A DNA stretch of 63,178 nt from Acephala macrosclerotiorum. Its lineage: Eukaryota > Ascomycota > Leotiomycetes > Helotiales > Mollisiaceae. Under the pieces are notes generated by a model. It was not told where the DNA came from. It saw only the letters and a program-made list of their open reading frames with translations, and did no database searches. The position numbers and the translations under genes were made by a program. This document shows, piece by piece, positions 51,024 to 60,002 of this stretch (positions are counted from its first letter, which is position 1; every line of letters begins with the position of its first letter). The DNA lies in contig MU119418.1 of NCBI GenBank assembly GCA_014904845.1, positions 1 through 63,178 of the forward strand. The letters are read 5' to 3'.

Positions 51024-51065
51024 ATACTCAATCTCATGATACCCATAGTGCATATACCAACCACA
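51024..51065 (-). pseudogene. Copia zinc knuckle with three ligands changed to Tyr
   Basis: The minus strand reads CGWYMHYGYHEIEY. Aligned with CX2CX4HX4C, the first Cys is kept, while the second Cys, the His and the last Cys are all Tyr. Each change is one C-to-T or G-to-A transition (TGT to TAT, CAC/CAT to TAC/TAT). Confidence 0.7.
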
Positions 51066-51139
51066 TTGATTTGAATTAAACTCATTATAATCAACGAATT
51101 TCCCGTTATCGCTATCATCGTCTCGACGATCTTTAGATT

Positions 51140-52028
51140 TTACAAAACGAAATACTGATAATCCAAATCCTCTACGATTGCCTCTCTTCTTTCCACGGTA
51201 TCTATTATTATTATTATTGCGACTACCGCGATCAATCCTTCGCCTTCTGTTTCTAGCTTGTCTATCACTACGAGATTGCCCACGACCACGCTATTGTCCT
51301 TCTCCACGAGTATAGTTTGCAGTTGCTGAGATCTCTCTTTTGTCATAGACTTGCAGCATAGTAACCGCTTTATCGAGTATACGCTCGACCTTTGGCAGAC
51401 GGAGAATATGATATTTCGTACTCTCGTAATTACTATTCTCAGAGATAGTTACTATGATTCGATTTAGAATTTTATCATCGGTGATTAATCTTTCGATCAT
51501 TGCAAACTGAAGTTTGTAGAACTCGAGACGATTTGCGAATTCCTTGATTCCTTTAGAAGTCTCGAACTTCTCTTGTCCAAAGTTCGTTCGTTGAATAAAC
51601 ACCCAAACAAAATCAATGGTCTTATCGTATTTCTTGAGTTCATTCCAGATTCCCTTGACATCTTCGAAAAAGACCAATAGAAAGATCTTGTCTTATAATC
51701 TGTCGTCCACGCTGTTTGAAATGATTTGAATAGCCTTAGTAGCCTTCTCCTCCCAGGCCGTAATCCGATCAATTGACGCAAGAGGGACCGGTTTCGATTC
51801 TTCACCATTAACTAGTTTTATGGCATGGATACTAGCAAGGGCGACTAGATAAAAGTTCTTGAATCGAGGATAATTATTCCCTGTGAGGATTTCAATCCTA
51901 CTCCACTTGCAGACGTAGTGAGATGCTGTAGAGGTAGATGCTGTAGCACCGATTGGAGCTGCTGGAGTCGCTATAGCGAATAGGGTTGATATTTTAGGGT
52001 AAAAAGATACGACGGTTTCAATGAGCAC
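51140..52028 (-). pseudogene. Copia gag remnant
   Basis: On minus, the N-terminal part (IEILTGNNYPRFKNFYLVAL) resembles the LTGxNYxxW start of copia gag. A middle part has a UBN2-like stretch (ANRLEFYKLQF, ILNRIIVTISE). Frames change near 51700 and 51300. The zinc-knuckle region follows at 51024-51065. Confidence 0.75.
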
Positions 52029-52030
52029 CT

Positions 52031-52045
52031 TCCGGGCTCATAACC
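52031..52045 (-). promoter_or_regulatory. Copia primer binding site, initiator-tRNA half type
   Basis: Directly after the 5' LTR the coding strand reads GGTTATGAGCCCGGA. Its complement CCGGGCTCATAACC corresponds to the anticodon arm of eukaryotic initiator methionine tRNA (loop CTCATAA). Drosophila copia and yeast Ty5 are primed by such internal half-tRNA sites. Confidence 0.7.
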
Positions 52046-52167
52046 TGTCAATTTGAGTGATATATTCGATGGACTTGATGGTCTGATTTTAAAGATCTAG
52101 CTAGGTGCGGGGACATTATATCCATTGCAGTGCTTACTCAGCACTAAAACCACTCGAAAGTCTAACA
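52046..52167 (-). repeat. Copia LTR, 5' in coding sense
   Basis: 122 bases, identical to 46725-46846, with TG and CA ends and flanked outside by CATCC. Confidence 0.92.
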
Positions 52168-52570
52168 CATCCAAGAACTGGCATGATGATCCAACAGCAG
52201 GATTCCAGGCGTAGAATTGAGCGAGAGAAATGCCGGCGTTGCTAGCTACGGTGCCGCATTCGTCTCCGCTGACTACCAAGTGGAAACTATTACAGTTCGA
52301 TGCTATGCCCGTTTGATATGGCGTAGGAGTAGAGATGCCATCGCCGGTAGTCGTTGAAGTTGTTTGTGTAATTGACGTGCTTGATGTTGATGATGACGAA
52401 GTAGTTGTCGTGGTAGTTACAGAAGTTGAGGAAGACACAGAGGAAGAGGTAGTACTCGATGACGGAGGAGCTTGGTTCAGCGTGGACTCGGGAACGAAAT
52501 TGATTTGGACACAGTAATACAGGTCATCAAGGAGTGTACAATTAGTACCGAAATCGAGGGTAGAGGGATT

Positions 52571-52615
52571 CTGCTCACGTTAGAAATATTACTGAATGGA
52601 AGATAGACGACTCAC
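52571..52615 (-). other. Intron of the LysM gene
   Basis: GTGAGT donor at 52615, CTAAC branch-like sequence and GAGCAG acceptor; 45 bases, phase 0. Splicing joins AEFEAW to NPSTLDF, the typical first LysM of this protein class. Confidence 0.85.
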
Positions 52616-52813
52616 CCACGCTTCAAACTCAGCTGCTGTCAGTCCATAGAATTCCTCAACAATAGCACATGTTAAGCTGTACGACTGCTGAACCCATTCG
52701 CTACAATCGGCGGTTGACCCAGGGGCAGCTGCACCAGGAGGAGTCACCAAATAAGCCCTCACCAAGCCGAAACAAAGAACAAATGCAAAGTTGAAAAGTT
52801 TCATGATTTGCAT

Positions 52814-53584
52814 AGCTGACCAAGAGACTCGTCAAGTAGCTATCTCGCAATGAAGATGGGGGGATGAGGGTCTACATTCAGGTTTCGACAGTAGTTATGT
52901 ACGAAACTAGGTCGGAATCTTCATCTTGACGGAGTTTTCGAATTCGGAACACAAGACTTACCACCAGCTGATCAGCAGAGGAAAGATAATTTTACTGTTA
53001 GTTGAATTTCAGAGTTGGACCAGCACCTTTCCGTTCCTATTACCGCACTCAGTGTCCGGCGGCGAAGGCCCCTGACTAGGCTAGTCAGTACGTAAAAATG
53101 TATTGCCAATATACTTACGGCTTACTACAGAAGGCCCCCAACAATACCTAGAAGCTATACTGTACCACGTTCTTTAAACTTTGTAAAGTTACGTATGAGA
53201 TATTTTGATTTGATAATTCTGCGATCGTAGCCGTGCGTGCGTGCTGCGGTCAGCATGTCAGCAGGTCAGCATGTCAACCAATCTCCCGGGTCGTGCGTCA
53301 AGCGCCTGCGGCCTTTGATCCACACCACATCCTCCCGAAAGGCTTACCATACTACCCACACGCCCTTTTAATTGTTAAACGCCAGACCAATCACCTGTTC
53401 AAGATTCACGGTATTTTGCTATATCTAGTTAAGTACTGGTCATTGCTCATTAACATTTATTAGGACCTGTACGTAGTATGTACACGCGGCCATTCTACGC
53501 CCCGTCGCAGATATTGATTCTCTGTTGGAAAAGAATTTGGGGGCATATTTTGCGAGAAAATACGAAATAACCAATCATCGACAA
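52814..53584. other. Gene-free stretch between the LysM and VIT/VWA genes
   Basis: It holds the LysM promoter side and the 3' flank of the VIT/VWA gene. A short repeat, (GTCAGCATGTCAGCAG), lies at about 53249-53276. No convincing frame is present. Confidence 0.6.
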
Positions 53585-56260
53585 CTAGCCGTCAGTTTTT
53601 CCATTCCCAACCACTACCCCCGCCAATTCTTCCAGCAAGTGCAAATCTCCTCCCGTCTCCAGACATTTTCGGACATACTCTCTCGCTTTCACAACAACCA
53701 TGTCCCACACATCTTCCTCTTTCCGCATCCTGTCCTCCAAGAATCTCACCACGAGCATCGTGACCCATGCCTCGTCACTCAAGCCATCCAGTGGCGGCTT
53801 TGGTATCTCGAATTCCATGATGTCCAGCAACGGCTTTTCACTGTCGATATTCCATGCCCCGTCAAAACATTGAAGGTCAATCAAACCAGGGACCTTTGCC
53901 AAGTCGGGATTTGGAGCAGATATTGATGGAGCAGTGGTGTCAGTGACAAGAGCGCTGGAAACACTTGCTGCCTTGACACTTCGGGCTCGAACTCCTCGTC
54001 GTTTTCTGATAGAATATCCAGTTACCTTCACTGTTCTAGGCTGCTGGGATTGAATCTCCGGTATATTTGGGCTGGTGATTATCGTACGATCAGGTTGTGG
54101 AGGTTCTGGGATTTTTGGAATTAGTAACGGGTTTATTGGTTTCAACGGAATGATGCGAGGTGGATAAAACGCGGGGTCCGACTGCAGGGTGGGGGTTCGG
54201 GTGAAGGTCTCCTTGCCGTCGGTTGATGATACTGTGACAAACGAGCACCATTTGTTTACGACCTGGAATGTCTCTCCCAGTCGGACGGCTTCCCTCTCAG
54301 CCAGGTTTTGTACGTCGGCGATCTTGTTGACATTGTCGAACACCCATCCACGCGATTCCTCCATGTCCTGGACCGCTTTTCGTGCTGCAAGATGATGGAT
54401 AGCAGTTCCTCGTTCTGTAAGCATTTCAATTGGGATTTCAAGAGCTGGTGCAAACGGGCTGCGCAGGATAACCGATGTTGGGTTCCTCTGTATGGTTTTA
54501 GGGCCCATGAGGATGTAAACGGTTGGTTTGGCTGCTGCCAAAAGCGACGGTATCTCGTGTGGCGCCTGGATAATTTGCGGGAAGTGATGGATCTCTCGTA
54601 AGCTTTTGTCCTTGAGATCGGAGCTAGGGCCAGATGGAGAAGTGGTGATCTCTTCAGTCTCCGAGGATGAAAACTTCTCCATACTTTCTGTGACTTCGAC
54701 TAATTCAAAGTCATCATCATCTTGCCCATAGTTCACCTCAAGAATACTGTCCTCATAATGCGGACTAAGTGCTCCGCGAAGCATACGAGTGGCACTCTTC
54801 TCCAATCGCTCCCCATCCTGTACAGCTATGCAAAGCCCTCGTCCTGCTCTGGCAATCCCTTCAACAAGTGCACGCGAGAATTTGTTGCCAATCCCAATGG
54901 AGGAGACCCGAATGCCTCCTTGCTTCGTTTTCTCAACTTTCTCACGGATGGATGTGAAGAGAGCTTCTTGGTCTGTGATGTTTCTCGCCTTTTCAACTTC
55001 CTCGTTGACATACCCAAGAGAGGATCCTTGATCTGTGATATTTCCGTCGGTAAAGAGGATAACATCCAATGGTAGATCTGTAACTCGGCATTCAATCGTG
55101 GCTTGAATTGCCTTGAGAATCTCTGTTCCGCCATAATCTGCTTTGAATGTCGAGATATGTTGAATAGCTTCTTGAACAGTGCTATTGGTATAGCTTTTGC
55201 TCTGGGTCCATAGGAACGTATTTTCTGTACCGAAAGAACAAATATTGAAGCTGACGCTAGTCGGCAAAGACTTCAGAAAGACCTTCAACACCGAGCCAAG
55301 CATGGGAATATCGTGTCGCATACTGGCACTTCGATCTACGACCAGAATGATCTCCGATGGTAAATAGGAGGAGAAATGGAACAAGGGGGCAGCAAGCGTG
55401 ATCATCAGGGCTCGGTGATTTGAGATCGTGGGATGCGTTTCTAACAGAGCTGTGGGCATGCTAGAAGGCTTGACATGTATGATTAGAACAACGTTTTTCT
55501 CCAGTTCAGCAGATCCTTGCGAAAGCGTTGCAAAAGCCTTGTTCATAACCGGAGCTTCTTGAGAAGCAATTGAAAGGGCTCCTATCGATACTGCGATTAA
55601 ATGTGATGGTGATTCGATTCCCTGGATATACTGCCCGGCTGGTAGAATTATATCTACGGTGATCCTGATTCCGTCGTGGCCGAGAGGCGAGATCCTTTCT
55701 AACTCAGCGAAAGTGAGACGCCTAAGGGCCTCTGTAAGATAAATAGGAGCGATCATAGCCGGAATCATGAAGCGCATGCCCTCGATATCATCATCATGCT
55801 TCAGCTCACCAACGTAAGTGATCTCGACGAAAATGCTCTCTCCTACTTCAACATTGCCAATCCTTGTGGCAAACACATCGGATGCTTGCGGGGCTTGAGC
55901 AAGTAAACCAACATTATCACCATCGACCATTGTTGCATCGAAATCGGCCTGCGCATTTCCTTTCTCTTTCACCAAACCACAGAGGGCTGGCTTGGTGCCG
56001 ATCTTGCAATTGAATTCAACGACACTGACACCGTCGTAGCGCGGGAATTCGTACATAAACTCTGCAAAATTCTTCGCCGATAATAACTTAACAAATGTTT
56101 GCTTAAGGACTGTTTTGAAAGTTCTGTAGAGAATAGTGGTGTGGATCTCGCAGTCGAGCAGGGGCAAGTATTGTGGTCGAGCTGTGCCGAACGAGAAGCA
56201 TCCACAATACTTTGTCTTAGATAGTTGACATGGCCATGGGTGAAAGGTGGTCGTTGACAT
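53585..56260 (-). CDS. VIT and VWA domain protein
   Basis: This is a single open frame of 891 residues without introns. Residues about 30-160 form a VIT domain (vault protein inter-alpha-trypsin, PF08487): LPLLDCEIHTTIL, FPRYDGVSVVEF, DVFATRIGNVEVGESIFVEI. A VWA domain spans about 303-480 with a complete metal-ion site: DRSAS at 309-313, the Thr of GGTEI at 379 and the Asp of FTDG at 405. The C-terminal third has a Pro-rich segment, a basic patch (IRKRRGVRARSVK) and a helical end (VRFLEDRMRKEEDVWDMV). Family members resemble PARP4 and VWA5A type proteins; in ascomycetes they are uncharacterised and probably cytoplasmic or nuclear scaffold proteins. There is no signal peptide. The VWA domain holds an internal duplication of about 20 residues starting NITDQ (near 408 and 428). 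The ATG at 56260 is the first and gives the full VIT domain. Confidence 0.9.
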   Translation of the reverse strand: MSTTTFHPWPCQLSKTKYCGCFSFGTARPQYLPLLDCEIHTTILYRTFKTVLKQTFVKLLSAKNFAEFMYEFPRYDGVSVVEFNCKIGTKPALCGLVKEKGNAQADFDATMVDGDNVGLLAQAPQASDVFATRIGNVEVGESIFVEITYVGELKHDDDIEGMRFMIPAMIAPIYLTEALRRLTFAELERISPLGHDGIRITVDIILPAGQYIQGIESPSHLIAVSIGALSIASQEAPVMNKAFATLSQGSAELEKNVVLIIHVKPSSMPTALLETHPTISNHRALMITLAAPLFHFSSYLPSEIILVVDRSASMRHDIPMLGSVLKVFLKSLPTSVSFNICSFGTENTFLWTQSKSYTNSTVQEAIQHISTFKADYGGTEILKAIQATIECRVTDLPLDVILFTDGNITDQGSSLGYVNEEVEKARNITDQEALFTSIREKVEKTKQGGIRVSSIGIGNKFSRALVEGIARAGRGLCIAVQDGERLEKSATRMLRGALSPHYEDSILEVNYGQDDDDFELVEVTESMEKFSSSETEEITTSPSGPSSDLKDKSLREIHHFPQIIQAPHEIPSLLAAAKPTVYILMGPKTIQRNPTSVILRSPFAPALEIPIEMLTERGTAIHHLAARKAVQDMEESRGWVFDNVNKIADVQNLAEREAVRLGETFQVVNKWCSFVTVSSTDGKETFTRTPTLQSDPAFYPPRIIPLKPINPLLIPKIPEPPQPDRTIITSPNIPEIQSQQPRTVKVTGYSIRKRRGVRARSVKAASVSSALVTDTTAPSISAPNPDLAKVPGLIDLQCFDGAWNIDSEKPLLDIMEFEIPKPPLDGLSDEAWVTMLVVRFLEDRMRKEEDVWDMVVVKAREYVRKCLETGGDLHLLEELAGVVVGNGKTDG

Positions 56261-57191
56261 ATTTGGATGTTCTGTGAGCGCCTTTGGTTTGCAAGTTCGT
56301 GGTGAGGGCTAGAACAGAGATCAGTAGGGTAAGTTATTAGAATTTGGATGGGGTGATCTGGGAGGCAAGCGACATTACAGAACGTGACGTGACCCTAACC
56401 TGAGGCATCAAGTCCTAATTGGAAGGGCGTTCCCCCTACAACCCCCCTTACGTAAAGCTGGAGCTTTACGAGGAGCTTTACGGGGCGCGCTAAATGCTAA
56501 AAGCGATACATTTTAGCGTTTTTTGTCAAAACTTTAGCGTAAAAACGGGATTTAAATATTATGTTTTATTACGTAACCTCAAAGCAAACCCTTTTTTCTC
56601 TAGTAGAATACTTTTAATTATCGTCAAAAGCATATTTAAGTGTTTTTAGGACATTTTGCTTGAAAATATACTTAGGTATTTGGTTATAGAAGAAATAGGG
56701 TGAAGCAGCCGATAGGCAATTCGACCACATAAGGTGGGTTTAAATAACGGTTAAGTATGTCAAGTTAATTCTCATGATAAGGGAGAAGGTTCTGCTTAGA
56801 AGCACCCATTTATTCCGACTTAGGTTTCTGAGAGATACATATTTTGAGATGCCTGCGAAATCCTCCCCACTCAAAACCCACAATAGTAAAGCCGCAAAAT
56901 TTAGAAAAGCCTGGTGATGACAATCCTCGATCAGAATGCTCATGTGGATTGAAAGGTAATACCTTCCGAAACTACGGCAGAGTACGTCAAAGGCTCCGAG
57001 AGGCCAGTCCACCACGAGTTCAAGTTAAGGTACATTGCTATAATATCGTCAGCTAACTCTAACAAGAAAACCTCGATACTACAGGAAATGTTGAGGTAAT
57101 ACCTGCTACGAAAAATGTAAGGCTCTCTGTCATACATCCTGGTTAGCGGACTTGAATACTATGGCTTGTAGCGGAATAGGTTTCTCTTGGC
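56261..57191. other. Stretch upstream of the VIT/VWA gene
   Basis: 56261-56440 is the VIT/VWA promoter region, 56442-56640 is a repeat described separately, and 56640-56940 has no gene. 56940-57137 on minus may hold the last exon of the aspzincin-like gene (EPYIFRSRYYLNISC). Confidence 0.55.
56442..56640 (+). repeat. Repeat with GTAAAGCT-type inverted motifs, copy of 17450-17615
   Basis: It starts CCCCCTTACGTAAAGCTGGA and contains three related GCTTTACG/CGTAAAGC units within 45 bases. GCTAAAAGCGATACATTTTA and TAGTAGAATACTTTTAATTA follow. The same blocks are found inverted at 17450-17615. No coding frame is present. Confidence 0.7.
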
Positions 57192-58503
57192 TTAATTACC
57201 TGCATTATTTAATGCGTTGTTCACGTTTTGCTCAGCAAGGCCCACAACTCCCTCCCATCCATATGCCATCTGACTGTCTCCGTTCTCATCTGGGTACGAC
57301 CAATCTTCTGAATGTCACAAAGAGTTAAAGTTAGCTAATTTCTTTCCCAATTGAAATCAAAAGAAGACGGATTCATGGCGTACCCGTTTTTGAGTTGCCA
57401 AAGAGGGCTTTTGAATGGGAGAGTTCGGGTAGTAATAGCAATGTGAAAGAATCGTCAACTATATTCTCCAAAGATTCTGCCTCTCTGGCATATACAGTAT
57501 TAGCTTGCGAAGTGAGGCTCACTCCACTGGCAATCAATTGGTCGATCTCGTTACTACACAATGTGATTACAGAGACAAATTCCGTTGGATGGCTGACAGT
57601 ATAGCCCGCCAAATCATCAATATTTGGGTTCTGGCATACGAGGGCCCCATTTGTAGGGGCCGGATCGATCCACCCCATGCCGTTTCCAGAGTTGTCCCAT
57701 AAAGCATTGGTATCTATATTCAAATGGTGTATCAGCAAAATGGTCGATTTCCCTGACTCGATACAAATGCAACTTATACTTACCTATAGATCCGTCTCGT
57801 TCGTAATAATATCCCTGGTTGTCTGTTGTCGTCTCCCAGCCGCTGTCGCACCATATATCGATAGACTGACCCTGGATGTTCGTCGCGCCATTGTAAAGCC
57901 AGCTGCAAGCATCTACAATGTGCCAATAATAAAAGTCAGCCTGATGCAAATTGACAAGGGCCATACCGAACACCATGTTGAACGTTGACTGCGACATAAG
58001 ATCTTACTCTTAATGAGCGTTAAGGCACCTAAACTCGTAACACTTTGTGGGAAAAGCACCACACCAAAAATCGTTTCAAATATGTCATATGTTGACTGAT
58101 CGAGTGGAGAGAAGGCGTTGAAATCCACGTTGACAACATTCAACAAGTCGTAGAGATTGGAAGTCCTAGTTTGTGCAGTTTGTGCCTGTATATTTATCTC
58201 GGTATTGGTTGTAAGACATAAGGCAGTAGCGGCGTATACAGAGTATGAACAAACTGAAAGTCAACGAAATGTTAGAGTACTTACGGCATTTACAATCTCT
58301 TGTAATGCGGCAATGATAGCATTTCCTTGGACTGAGTTACAGTTCATGATTCTAAATTGGCCATTCAATCTGGGGCTTATTAAGGTCTCATTGTGAACAT
58401 ATTTTGTTGGAACAGCTGCCGTGAAGGGTAGGGAAGCCAGAAAAGGGATCAACTGAAAGTAGCACCAGTTGATGGACAGAACCGAGTTCAACGAAAACAT
58501 CAT
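57192..58503 (-). CDS. Secreted aspzincin-like protein lacking the first zinc-binding His
   Basis: Exons are 58285-58503, 58008-58185, 57784-57912, 57384-57713 and 57192-57307. All four introns have GT-AG ends and keep frame, giving 323 residues if it ends at TAA 57192. The N terminus is hydrophobic and ends AAVPT, a likely signal peptide. The middle has WCDSGWETTTDNQGYYYERD and ALWDNSGNGMGWIDP. Near the C terminus comes LLLLPELSHSKALFG, then KTEDWSYPD and AYGWEGVVGLAEQNVNNA. This order resembles the HExxH...GTxD...NA pattern of aspzincin (M35-like) metalloendopeptidases, but the first His of HExxH is Pro (codon CCC). The reading is therefore a probable inactive relative. A further intron from GTAATT at about 57197 to an exon at about 57120 (EPYIFRSRYYLNISC) would add a tail like that of the family. 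Confidence 0.7.
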
Positions 58504-59030
58504 CTTGGACACTAAAGACGCTGGCAGAAGGATGAGGCAAGGGGGACAGATCCAAGCAAGGCGCTCGAAGTCAGTGGGAAATAGAATTCTATGAAGGGGA
58601 AACGACACTTGTACCCAGCTGGGGGCATTTCTCTCACATTGATGTGAACATAAGGGGCGTGGCCCAATTGCAAAACCGCATACTAAAATTTGCAGCTAAC
58701 ACATGACAATAGAAGACAAGACCGAACTGGCACTCCAGAATAGGTAGGAGTGTACGTAGCGTAATCTTCTCGGTGCACCCTTCGTAGTGTTTGTGGTTCA
58801 ACTCTGCCTCGCCCCTGAGCGGTGTGCTGTGCCGGCCATCAAGTGTGCATCCCGTCTACTTGTACGACCCTGCATGTAATCGATAGAATTGCGAGTGGAG
58901 TATAGGAACATGCAGCGGAGACAACCCCAATTCGGTGTTGATCCCGATGCGTTGCAACGACACGGTCCCGGCCGATTGGTTCTAGTCCGATCCATTTATC
59001 AATACTACCATTCTATAAAAAATCGATTTA
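58504..59030. other. Gene-free stretch at the right edge of island 2
   Basis: This is the promoter side of the aspzincin-like gene. No convincing frame is present. Composition changes sharply to AT-rich at about 59020. Confidence 0.6.
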
Positions 59031-60002
59031 TTTGATCAAAAATAATAACACTTTACGAAATTTGAACTGTTTTGTAAAAAGCGTTTATAAAATGGAAAGT
59101 ATTTAAAAAAGTTATTTATAAAATAATAAAATATTTTATTAATAAGTAATTAATAAGTTAATATACTATTTAATGAATTAATATACAGTTTAATAAATTA
59201 ATATATTATTTAATAAATTGATTTACTTTTTTATATATTATTTTATTACTTAATATATAAATTTATAAATTATTTTATTTAATATAAATTAACTCGTTTT
59301 AAAAAATATATATTATAAAAGTTTATTAATAAAAAATTAAAAAAATTAAAATTTTTTAATTAAAATTTCTTTTTTTAAAATAAAAAAAATAAAAACGTTT
59401 ATATTTTTTACTTTTTATTTATTAAATATTAATTCGTTTAATAATTATTTTAATTTGAATTTTTTTAAAAAAAAATTAATTTTAAATTTTTTTTAATAAT
59501 TATTAACGTTTTTTATAGTTTTTTTTAAAGTAATTTATTTAATAAAAAAATAATCGTTTTTTGATTATTTTAATTAATATAATTAATTTCGTATTATTAA
59601 TAGTTTTTTTTAAAATTATTTTTTCGAAATTAATAAACTAATAAAAACTTTTAAATTATTTTTATTAAATAAATAAAATTGTCGTTTAATTTAAAAATTA
59701 ATTTAAACGAATAAAAAAATAAAAATTAGAATTTATTTATTTTATTTTTTTAATTATTTTAATAATATTTTTTATAAAATTTTATTAATAAATGAAACTT
59801 TTTAAAAATAATTAAAAAAATAATTTAATTAAATTTTAATATTTTTTTTAATTATATAAACGACAATTAATTAATTATATTTTTTAATTTATCGAATAAT
59901 TAATTTATTAATCGTATTTTACGTTATAATAATTTAATTTATAAAAAAAACGATCGAATTAAATTTTATAAAAAGTAATTTTATAAAGCAAAGTTTTAAA
60001 AT
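59030..60002. repeat. AT-rich RIP block, right
   Basis: Saturated AT-rich sequence without frames. Short units (TTAATATA with TATTTAATAAATT) repeat at 59150-59225. Confidence 0.8.

Larger units (their letters stand above)
46725..52167 (-). mobile_element. Ty1/copia retrotransposon with identical LTRs
   Basis: The two LTRs, 46725-46846 and 52046-52167, are 122 bases each, begin TGTCAA and end CTAACA, and are identical as read. The 5-mer CATCC flanks the element (46720-46724 and 52168-52172). On minus the order is gag, protease, integrase, reverse transcriptase, RNase H, the copia order. All coding parts are interrupted by stops, so this copy is non-autonomous. The insertion splits the second LysM domain; deleting the element and one CATCC rejoins CQFLDVGDYVC in frame. 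Confidence 0.93.
44226..52813 (-). pseudogene. LysM-domain secreted protein gene broken by two insertions and frameshifts
   Basis: The ATG at 52813 opens a signal peptide (LFNFAFVLCFGLVRA), then a first LysM-like domain (DCSEWVQQSYSLTCAIVEEF), the intron 52571-52615, NPSTLDF...YYCVQINFV and a Ser/Thr linker. LysM 2 starts FHLVVSGDECGTVASNAGIS and is cut by a copia element after CQFLD. It resumes at 46724 with [11 protein letters not shown]. LysM 3 starts KCESFHLVV, is cut by the 1.7 kb HNH segment, and resumes at 44885 with SGDSCDQ. A missing base near 44855 shifts the frame before NAGVSLNDFYLWNPAVG, and an extra TG near 44690 shifts it again. Two Cys-rich PAN-like repeats (CTNVYFIQGSYCNLH) end at 44226. 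LysM proteins bind chitin and often shield fungal chitin from host recognition. Surviving segments are 52168-52813, 46593-46724 and 44226-44885. Confidence 0.85.
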
